Part shown: one piece after another, positions 24,158 to 31,374 of the stretch
Layout of the letters: each line of letters begins with the position of its first letter
How positions within the stretch are numbered: position 1 is the first letter of the stretch
NCBI GenBank assembly: GCA_018693105.1
Contig: JABHLN010000035.1
Coordinates: forward strand, 1-33,810
Direction: 5' to 3'
Length of the DNA: 33,810 nt
Source: Desulfobacterales bacterium
GTDB lineage: Bacteria; Desulfobacterota; Desulfobacteria; Desulfobacterales; SURF-7
Made by a program: the position numbers and the translations under genes
Notes under the pieces: generated by a model
Told to the model about the DNA's origin: nothing
Seen by the model: only the letters and a program-made list of their open reading frames with translations
The model's database searches: none

Positions 24158-25159
24158 ATGGCAAATGATCCAAAACAGAATGTACTTGTAACCGGTGGTG
24201 GAGGTTTCCTTGGTAGCGCTATCGTAAAGATGCTTCATGAAAGAGGAGATCAGGTCACAAGTTTTTCCCGTGGCTTTTATCCTGAACTGGAGTCGATGGG
24301 TGTGAAGCAGGTACAAGGAGATTTATGTGAATATAAGTCTGTTTCAAACGCCTGCAGAGAAGCAGATGTTGTCTTCCACGTAGCGGCCAAACCCGGAGTC
24401 TGGGGGAAATATTCAGATTTCTATAATACAAATGTCACAGGTACCGTAAATATTGTAAATGCCTGTCTTGAACATGAAGTCCCAAGACTTGTACATACAA
24501 GTTCACCAAGTGTTGTTTTTAACGGTTCTGACATGGAGGGAGTTAACGAATCGGTCCCCTACCCCGATTATTTTCATTCACACTATTCTAAAACAAAGGC
24601 CATTGCAGAACAGTATGTAATCAAATCTACCAGTGATAAATTAAAAACAATTATCTTAAGGCCTCACCTGATATGGGGACCAAAAGACAATCACCTCGTT
24701 CCGAGAATTATTTCACGCGCAAAACGGCTGGTCAGAATCGGCAGCCGTGATAATCTTGTTGATACTGTTTACATTTCAAATGCCGCTCATGCACATATTC
24801 TTGCAGCCGATAAACTTGTTGAAAAACCGGGTCTTTCGGGAAACATATATTTTGTAAGCCAGGATGAGCCGATATGCGTTTGGGATATGATTAACGATAT
24901 ATTAGGAGCCGCTGGCCTTGATCCAATAAATAAATCAATGCCACATGGCCTTGTAAGGCTCATCGCAGCTATTCTTGAATTAGTTTATATGACATTCAAA
25001 ATAAAAGAGGAGCCGCCTTTAACACGCTTTGTGGTTGATGAACTTGCCTCATCCCACTGGTTTGACATCAGTGCTATAAAAAATGACCTGGGATATACTC
25101 CTCTTGTATCAATTAATGAGGGGCTTAAGGAACTAGAAAACTGGTTGCGAAATAACTGA
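24158..25159 (+). CDS. oleD: OleD, NAD(P)H-dependent 2-alkyl-3-oxoacid reductase
   Basis: OleD reduces the OleA product to the 2-alkyl-3-hydroxy acid used by OleC. The 333-residue protein is an extended short-chain dehydrogenase of the epimerase/3-beta-HSD type: the nucleotide-binding motif TGGGGFLGS (12-20), a Ser in HTSSPS (113-118), and the catalytic pair Tyr143 and Lys147 in HYSKTK. The motif begins about ten residues from the N-terminus, which supports this start. The bases just upstream belong to the end of a repeat element, and no Shine-Dalgarno sequence is visible, so expression may be weak or depend on readthrough from oleC. It is last in the ole set; in known clusters the four enzymes cooperate, with OleB, OleC and OleD forming an assembly. 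Confidence 0.93.
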   Translation: MANDPKQNVLVTGGGGFLGSAIVKMLHERGDQVTSFSRGFYPELESMGVKQVQGDLCEYKSVSNACREADVVFHVAAKPGVWGKYSDFYNTNVTGTVNIVNACLEHEVPRLVHTSSPSVVFNGSDMEGVNESVPYPDYFHSHYSKTKAIAEQYVIKSTSDKLKTIILRPHLIWGPKDNHLVPRIISRAKRLVRIGSRDNLVDTVYISNAAHAHILAADKLVEKPGLSGNIYFVSQDEPICVWDMINDILGAAGLDPINKSMPHGLVRLIAAILELVYMTFKIKEEPPLTRFVVDELASSHWFDISAIKNDLGYTPLVSINEGLKELENWLRNN

Positions 25160-25260
25160 TTATATCGTAAAAAATATTTATATTATTAAAACTCAACAGA
25201 GCCTGCACTAAAATTAACATACCGAACACAAAAGATAATCATGCATACATTCTCAGCCAT

Positions 25261-26721
25261 ATGGTGGTTATCGGGTGCGGACTTGGAGCAGTATACTGCA
25301 TACTTGATACATTTATATACCTGTTTTTATCAAATGATTTTGATTTCACTAATTTTTTTCTGGGCCCTGACAATGGTCAAATATTTTCCAGATTGGTTGC
25401 ATTATGCCTTTTTCTGGTTTTCGGCTCCCATGCACAGTTTACCATTGAGAAGCTTAGGAGTTCACATAGAAAATTACTTAAATACAAAAGTATTCTAGAA
25501 AAAGAGGTAGAAAAACAAAACGCCGATTTAAATGGCTCCTATACGAGGGTTGAGAAAGAAATTGTTGAGCGTAAAAAAGCAGAAAATGAACTTTTTGAAA
25601 CAAAAGAGTATATAGAAAATATAATCAGCTCAATGAACAGTTCCCTTGTTGTAACTGACCCCGAACTTACAATTTCCCTTACAAACAAAGCAACATGTGA
25701 ACTTTTAAATTATTCTGAAAGTGAATTGATCGGCAAACCCATTGAAAATATCTTTTACAATAAAGACTTATTTATAAATACCCTTCACGATAAACTGTTG
25801 AGTGAAAGTTCCGTGAAAAACTACGAAACATTATACAAAACCAGCTCCGGCGAGAAGATCCCGGTAATATTCCTAAGCTCAATAATGTACAAGGACGGAA
25901 AAGATCGAAGAACACCAACCGGTATTATCTGCGTCGCTCAGAACATATCTCATCTGAAACAGACAAAGGAAGAGCTGATGAATACATTTACAGAACTCGA
26001 GAGAACAAAAGACATGCTTGTGCAGTCTGAAAAATTGGCTGCCATAGGTCGTTTGTCTGCAGGCATTTCACATGAGATTCTCAACCCTATAAATATAATC
26101 TCAATGCGCTTACAACTCCTAGAAATGACTGAAAAAATGACCGAACAGGGGAAAAGCACACTTAGTATCTGTGAAAACCAGTTAGAAAGGGTTGTTAAAA
26201 TAACAAAGGACCTGGGGCAGTTTTCCAGGTTTCATGAAAAATATTTCAAAGTAAACGATATAAACAAGATTATTACTCATATCCTTGTCCTTTGCGGCCC
26301 GCAATTTAAAGTTGACGGGGTTAATACAGATATTCAATACCATCCTGACCTTCCGTTAGTACCGGTTGACAAGGACAGAATTGAGCAGGTTCTTTTCAAC
26401 ATTGTTTCAAATGCAGTTGCCTCGATGACAGGAAAAGGTGAAAAAAACCTTAAAATATCAACAGAACTGTCATCAAGTGGAAAAAACATTCAGATAAAAA
26501 TATCAGACTCTGGAACAGGTATTAATCCAGATGATACAACGAAAATCTTTGATCCGTTCTATACTACTAAAGACCCGGATCAGGGCACAGGCCTGGGATT
26601 ATTCATATCATACAGCATTATTGAAGATCATGGCGGGGAAATAAAAGTTGAAAATAATGAGATTGGGGGTGTCTCGTTTATCATTGAACTTCCAATAGAA
26701 AGAAAACGTAAAAATGATTAA
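25261..26721 (+). CDS. PAS-containing sensor histidine kinase with two-helix FGSHAQ membrane module
   Basis: This is a 486-residue class I histidine kinase. Two membrane helices (about 1-23 and 42-58) end in FGSHAQ; a coiled coil (60-115) leads to a PAS domain (about 117-235), then a HisKA domain with phospho-acceptor His271 in AGISHEILNPIN. The ATPase domain has the N box RIEQVLFNIVSNAV, DSGTG (416-420), FDPFYTTK (430-437) and GTGLGL (442-447). The start is uncertain: the ATG at 25261 has no ribosome site, and the translated bases before it resemble the N-terminus of the second kinase here (28330-30987), back to an ATA codon at 25219. No receiver domain is fused, so the single-domain regulator at 26881 is the likely partner. 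It follows oleD by about 100 bases on the same strand. Confidence 0.9.
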   Translation: MVVIGCGLGAVYCILDTFIYLFLSNDFDFTNFFLGPDNGQIFSRLVALCLFLVFGSHAQFTIEKLRSSHRKLLKYKSILEKEVEKQNADLNGSYTRVEKEIVERKKAENELFETKEYIENIISSMNSSLVVTDPELTISLTNKATCELLNYSESELIGKPIENIFYNKDLFINTLHDKLLSESSVKNYETLYKTSSGEKIPVIFLSSIMYKDGKDRRTPTGIICVAQNISHLKQTKEELMNTFTELERTKDMLVQSEKLAAIGRLSAGISHEILNPINIISMRLQLLEMTEKMTEQGKSTLSICENQLERVVKITKDLGQFSRFHEKYFKVNDINKIITHILVLCGPQFKVDGVNTDIQYHPDLPLVPVDKDRIEQVLFNIVSNAVASMTGKGEKNLKISTELSSSGKNIQIKISDSGTGINPDDTTKIFDPFYTTKDPDQGTGLGLFISYSIIEDHGGEIKVENNEIGGVSFIIELPIERKRKND

Positions 26722-26880
26722 AGGCTATCTCGAAATAAGATATAATTACCGGAAAGGTACAAAGGGTAGATAAAACAGAGTATACAATTAATATGTAAGC
26801 ATTTTGAGATGCTTTGTAATACCGCCAGTATCACTTAGATTTATTTTGAAACAATTTCTAATAAAAAGGAGATCTGAGTT

Positions 26881-27249
26881 GTGGATAAAATACTTATCGT
26901 TGATGACGAGATAGAAGTATGTACTGTTCTGGAAGAGTTTCTGGCTTTAAGAGAGTTCGAAGTCTACTCAGCACAGGATGGCCGTTCAGCCATAGAAAAG
27001 GTAAAAGAGGTTAAACCACATATTGTATTACTCGACATTATAATGCCCGGAATGGGTGGTATCGAAGTTTTACAGGAAATAAGAAAGATTGACCCTGATA
27101 TAGGAGTCATAATGATTACCGCAGTTGCAGATCAGAATCTTGGTAACAATGCATTGAAGCTTGGAGCGCATGATTTTATAACAAAACCTGTAGACCTTAA
27201 CTATCTTGAGACTGTTGTTATGGTAAAAATAATTAACATCCGGGGTTGA
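26881..27249 (+). CDS. Single-domain response regulator receiver
   Basis: This is a stand-alone CheY-like receiver of 122 residues. Acidic pocket residues lie in IVDDE, the phospho-acceptor is Asp52 in LLDIIMPG, and Thr80 and Lys102 complete the active site. There is no output domain. The start is GTG at 26881, supported by AGGAG nine bases upstream. It lies 159 bases after the PAS histidine kinase on the same strand and is probably its phosphorylation target or a shuttle to another kinase or regulator. It converges with the HD-GYP gene only 49 bases downstream. Confidence 0.9.
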   Translation: MDKILIVDDEIEVCTVLEEFLALREFEVYSAQDGRSAIEKVKEVKPHIVLLDIIMPGMGGIEVLQEIRKIDPDIGVIMITAVADQNLGNNALKLGAHDFITKPVDLNYLETVVMVKIINIRG

Positions 27250-27298
27250 TAGTGTGGTAAGAAGAGGCCCCTGAAATGAAATAAACGGTTTTCTGTGA

Positions 27299-28333
27299 TT
27301 ATGGATTTTCCTTTGAGATTTTTTTAAATTCCGGCATAAGTTCTAAAAACATATCATAAATATTATGATCAAAATGAGAACCACGACCTTCTTTCATTAT
27401 ACTTAAGACTTGATCCTCGGGAAAAGCTTTTTTATATACCCTGTCATGGCTTAATGCATCATAGACATCAACTAAAGCCACAATTCGTGCAGCTTCAGGA
27501 ATATCTTCACCTGAAAGCCCTTCAGGATAACCTTTCCCGTCCCACCTTTCATGATGATAAAGAGCAATATCTTTTGCCATTATATGCATGGGATATTCTG
27601 TATCACCGAATATCTGTCCCCCAATAGTTGTATGGGATTTTATGATATCAAACTCATCCTCGTCCAACATCCCACGTTTTCTTAATACATTGTCAGGGAC
27701 ACCTATCTTTCCTATATCATGCATAGGAGAGGCAAGTTGAATATCATCAATTCTTTCAATGGGCCAACCTGCCTTCTCTGCAAGAACGGCACTGAATAAG
27801 GCAATTCGTCTAACATGGCCTCCGGTTTCCTCATCTCTTGATTCAAGGGCCGTCAGAAGTCTTAAAATAGTTTCTTCGTGTGTGCGGCGTATAATCATTG
27901 TCTGACGACGAACTATCTTTTCAAGGCTCTGTCCGTACTCACGCAGGGCCATTTCCTGTTTCAGCATCCTTTGCCCAACATTAATACGGGCCCAGAGTTC
28001 GTCATAATCAAAGGGCTTAACCATATAATCATCAGCACCAATTTCGGACAGACCTTTTACGATATCCTCTTTATTCCCTTTCGAAGTAAGAATGATTATA
28101 TACACATATGGCTTGTCCGCGCCCGCATGCCCCCTTATGTGTGTTATAAATTCAACTCCGTCCATCTCAGGCATTAACCAGTCGGTTATAACAAATTCAA
28201 CATCGTTGGAAAGAAACTTCTCAATCGCATCCAACCCGTTCTCGGCTGTAATAACGCTATGCCCCATTTTCTCCAGAAAAAACTGTAGTCGGCGTAATGT
28301 TATTTGTTCGTCTTCCGCAATCAGAATTTTCAA
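27299..28333 (-). CDS. Response regulator with HD-GYP phosphodiesterase output
   Basis: The 344-residue protein has an N-terminal receiver (1-118; Asp51 phospho-acceptor, Lys106) joined by a helix (125-155) to an HD-GYP domain (about 156-338). HD-GYP motifs are complete: HDIGK with His205-Asp206, and HHERWDGKGYP (260-270) including the diagnostic GYP. Proteins of this kind hydrolyse cyclic di-GMP (or related dinucleotides) on phosphorylation of the receiver. The start is a TTG at 28333 that overlaps the TGA of the upstream hybrid kinase, and GGAGG seven bases before it supports this codon; the two are translationally coupled. The hybrid kinase is therefore the likely phosphate source, linking its signal to second-messenger turnover. 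Confidence 0.93.
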   Translation of the reverse strand: MKILIAEDEQITLRRLQFFLEKMGHSVITAENGLDAIEKFLSNDVEFVITDWLMPEMDGVEFITHIRGHAGADKPYVYIIILTSKGNKEDIVKGLSEIGADDYMVKPFDYDELWARINVGQRMLKQEMALREYGQSLEKIVRRQTMIIRRTHEETILRLLTALESRDEETGGHVRRIALFSAVLAEKAGWPIERIDDIQLASPMHDIGKIGVPDNVLRKRGMLDEDEFDIIKSHTTIGGQIFGDTEYPMHIMAKDIALYHHERWDGKGYPEGLSGEDIPEAARIVALVDVYDALSHDRVYKKAFPEDQVLSIMKEGRGSHFDHNIYDMFLELMPEFKKISKENP

Positions 28334-30987
28334 TCAACATCCTCCTTAGCTAACTTTTGAAGAGCTATTTCAAGTTTTGACAGCTCAAGAACCAGCAGGT
28401 CAAAGTCTTTTTCAATATCACTAAAATCCTCCTCACGGCCCTTTTCTTCTATATGAAGGGCGGCCAAAGCGGCATCTTCCGCCTGGAAATTACCTGACAT
28501 GCCTTTTATAGCATGGGCGGTACGATAAAGAGTATTCCAGTCCTTATCCTTGATCGATTCACGAATTTTATCCAGCATTGGAGGGTAATCACTAGAAAAC
28601 ATACCTACCGCCTCCTTAAAAAAATCCCAGTCATTTGCAAAGGCTTTTAACATTTTGCTCTTATCAAGTGAAAATTGTTCAATAGTAACCTGTTCATTAC
28701 CAGGAGTCTGTTCAAAGTCTGAAGTCTGAACATCATCACCCTCTTCCAAAAAAGAAATGTCCTGTTCTTTTTCAGGTACCAGATTCTGAACCTTTTCATA
28801 AAGAACATCTATCGCAATAGGCTTTGATATATAATCATCCATACCACATTCTATGCATCGGTCATAATCATCTTTCATTGCATGAGCCGTCATGGCGATT
28901 ATCGGAATATGTCTATCTGTGTTTTCTTCTGATTTACGTATTGCTATTGTGGTTTCAAATCCATCCATTTCCGGCATCTGGATATCCATAAATATGATAT
29001 CAAATTCAGACTTTTCAATTTCTTCAAGGGCAAACAGTCCATTTTCAGCAATAACAAAATCATATCCCCAGCGTTCAAGCAGGCGGGAAACAAATTTTTG
29101 ATTGAAAGGTGTATCCTCCACTACTAGTATTCTAAGTGGTATTTCTCTGGTACTCTTGGCAGAATATTGCCCGTTTTTATTCGAATTTTCTTCATACATT
29201 GTTCCAACATCAAACGCTGTTGAAATAGCTGAAAACAGATTTGAAATGCAGACAGGTTTTGTTAATGAAGCTCTTATATTAAGACCGTTATAATCAACCT
29301 TGTTCCTGACAGATGAATGGGCAAACATCATAATAATCTTACTGTCAACAAACGCCTGATCATTTATCCACCGAACAAGTGATAATCCGTCCTGTTCCTC
29401 AGGAAGATTTGAATCAATCAGTATTATTTCAAATGGAGATTCATTACCAGCCTTATTAAGGATGTCCTTGGCTTCTTCAATGCCTGATGCGGTTTCAACT
29501 AATATATTTCTACTCAAAAGCATATCAGTTATAATCTCACTAATGGTGGCATTATCATCAACTAAAAGAATCTTTAAACCGCCAAGTTTTATGTCAGGAA
29601 TCACCCCACAGGTTTTTTCAAGAGTGCCCTCAACAGGAAAACGTGCTGTAAAATGAAAAGTACTTCCTTTATCAATTTCACTTTCAACCCATATTTCCCC
29701 GTTCATCATTTCAACAAGCTGGTTAGACACTGTCAACCCAAGACCGGTACCTCCGAAACGACGTAATGTACTGGTATCAGCCTGTTCAAATATATTAAAA
29801 ATACTTTTTTGTTTTTCTTCAGGAATACCGATTCCGGTATCTTTTATCATGAAATGAAGCAAAACATCAGACTCAGTTGATTCCTTAATTCGAATAGAGG
29901 ATATTATTTCACCATCTTCAGTAAACTTTACTGCATTTCCCAAAAGATTCAGAAGAATCTGTCTAAGCCGAGTAGGATCCCCGATAATATTTTCAGGTAC
30001 ATCAGTCGTGATACTGCCTGCCAGTTCAATATTTCTTTCAAACGCATTAGACGCCAAAATTTTTAGAGATTCTTCTGCCAGGTTGCAAATATTGAACGAT
30101 ACCTCTTCAAGTTCAAGCTTTCCTGCTTCAATTTTGGAAAAATCCAGAATGTCATTTATCAGTGAAAGAAGACCATAAGCAGCACTGTGAACCACTACTA
30201 AATCTTCTCTTTGAGCAGTTGTAAGATCAGTATCCAGATTAAGTTCAACAAGCCCGATAATAGAGTTAAGTGGTGTTCTGATCTCATGACTCATATTAGC
30301 AAGAAATTCACTTTTTGAACGGTTTGCAGCCTCAGCTGACTGTTTAGCCTGCTGAAGCGCTTCGGCTTTTTTCCTTTTTGACACATCCCTGAACATACCT
30401 TTAAAACCGGAGGGCCTGTTATCTGAATCTTTCATTAATGTAATTGTAGACTCAATAAAACATTCTGAACCATCTTTTTTCAACATTTCCCAGTCAAACA
30501 GTTTATTAAAGGTTTCGGTCTGATATATACTATTAAATGCATCAAAAATTTTACCGGCATTATCCGAATCTGCCAGCTCCCGAATGTTTTTCTCTGACAT
30601 TTCTTCTTTTGAGTATCCGAGAATCCTGCTCGCCGAGTCATTAAAGAAGGTTAAATTCCCGACAATATCTACCTCAAAATATCCATCATCCATATTCTCC
30701 AGAATATTTCTATATTTGTCTTCACTTTCACGAAGAGCGTCTTCAACTTCTTTACGCTGATTAATTATATATTGTGCATGGGAACCAAAAATCATAAAAA
30801 AACATAAAACAAGCATGCGCATTAATACACCGCTCAAGTCAAAGCCAATAAAGCGGGAAAAAAAATCTACGTTCTCGGTCATCATAGAGTAAACAAAAGA
30901 TTCAAGGCACCAGTATATAATTGAAAGCCCAACCCCTATATAAACCATTTCATCAATTATATTAGGTTTATTAGTTTTGTTATTCAT
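28330..30987 (-). CDS. Hybrid sensor histidine kinase with two receivers and HPt, FGSHAQ membrane module
   Basis: The 885-residue protein (BarA/ArcB-like layout) has two membrane helices (about 14-37 and 52-68) ending in FGSHAQ, a PAS domain (about 88-205), HisKA with His234 in NMSHEIRTPLN, an ATPase domain with DTGIGIP (383-389) and GTGLGL (413-418), and two receivers. The first receiver (about 471-592) is diverged, with Asp525 in LIDSNLP. The second (about 618-738) is canonical, with Asp668 in MDIQMPEMDG and Lys722. An HPt domain with His825 in AHAIKGMSGNF closes it. This allows a His-Asp-His-Asp phosphorelay, most simply to the coupled HD-GYP regulator. GGGGGATGGG precedes the ATG. Its N-terminal module resembles that of the kinase at 25261. 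Confidence 0.94.
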   Translation of the reverse strand: MNNKTNKPNIIDEMVYIGVGLSIIYWCLESFVYSMMTENVDFFSRFIGFDLSGVLMRMLVLCFFMIFGSHAQYIINQRKEVEDALRESEDKYRNILENMDDGYFEVDIVGNLTFFNDSASRILGYSKEEMSEKNIRELADSDNAGKIFDAFNSIYQTETFNKLFDWEMLKKDGSECFIESTITLMKDSDNRPSGFKGMFRDVSKRKKAEALQQAKQSAEAANRSKSEFLANMSHEIRTPLNSIIGLVELNLDTDLTTAQREDLVVVHSAAYGLLSLINDILDFSKIEAGKLELEEVSFNICNLAEESLKILASNAFERNIELAGSITTDVPENIIGDPTRLRQILLNLLGNAVKFTEDGEIISSIRIKESTESDVLLHFMIKDTGIGIPEEKQKSIFNIFEQADTSTLRRFGGTGLGLTVSNQLVEMMNGEIWVESEIDKGSTFHFTARFPVEGTLEKTCGVIPDIKLGGLKILLVDDNATISEIITDMLLSRNILVETASGIEEAKDILNKAGNESPFEIILIDSNLPEEQDGLSLVRWINDQAFVDSKIIMMFAHSSVRNKVDYNGLNIRASLTKPVCISNLFSAISTAFDVGTMYEENSNKNGQYSAKSTREIPLRILVVEDTPFNQKFVSRLLERWGYDFVIAENGLFALEEIEKSEFDIIFMDIQMPEMDGFETTIAIRKSEENTDRHIPIIAMTAHAMKDDYDRCIECGMDDYISKPIAIDVLYEKVQNLVPEKEQDISFLEEGDDVQTSDFEQTPGNEQVTIEQFSLDKSKMLKAFANDWDFFKEAVGMFSSDYPPMLDKIRESIKDKDWNTLYRTAHAIKGMSGNFQAEDAALAALHIEEKGREEDFSDIEKDFDLLVLELSKLEIALQKLAKEDVD

Positions 30988-31015
30988 CCCATCCCCCGGT
31001 TCACACCCTAATTAG

Positions 31016-31353
31016 TTTTGATGGCGTCGTAAAAAGTCCAATATATGCGCTTCGCTGCATCCCTATTCACTGCGGTGTACGACAAGTACACCTCATTCCT
31101 TGGGATTTGCGGCGCCTTGATCTTGAACTTTTTACTTTGCCATCCCAAGTTGACTTTTTACGAGTTTATCAATTTCTATTTATAAATAATGATCGATATT
31201 ACTAAATTAAGAACTTACAGATATAATAATTTACAATTATTTTGCTGATTCTGAATATTGACATAAAAAGTACTTAAAGGATTAATAATATATAAATATT
31301 AATATTTTTCAAGTACTTTCACAGAATGGAGACTTTTTACGACGCCATTAAAA
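31016..31353. repeat. Inverted-repeat element, copy C, with intact 23-bp ends and an internal end
   Basis: The arms 31016-31038 and 31331-31353 are inverted copies with 22 of 23 bases matching; the inner 18 bases, ATGGCGTCGTAAAAAGTC and its complement, match exactly. A third partial arm, GACTTTTTACGA (31152-31163), pairs perfectly with 31027-31038, so 31016-31163 alone looks like a unit of about 150 bases like copies A and B. Its core differs from theirs but also has a hairpin, GGTGTAC/GTACACC (31074-31092). It fills nearly all of the 387-base gap between the hybrid kinase and the pilin-like gene. No coding potential is seen. Confidence 0.8.
31267..31319. repeat. AT-rich nested hairpin inside repeat copy C
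   Basis: AAAGTACTT (31267-31275) pairs with AAGTACTTT (31311-31319), and inside it ATTAATA (31281-31287) pairs with TATTAAT (31297-31303). It lies about 55 bases beyond the 3' end of the pilin-like gene. There is no GC-rich stem with a U-run, so it is not a convincing terminator. Confidence 0.45.
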
Positions 31354-31374
31354 TTTACGTAATTTGAGAAGCAG

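Noticed and set aside
25241-25498. 85-residue reading frame overlapping the start of the PAS kinase.
   Set aside because: It is out of frame with the kinase, has no ribosome site, and the kinase frame shows clear homology to the second kinase across the same bases.
26722-26880. Inverted repeat in the gap between the PAS kinase and the receiver gene (AAAGGCTATCTCGAAAT and ATTTTGAGATGCTTT).
   Set aside because: Pairing is interrupted and the region is AT-rich; it is too weak to call a terminator or operator.
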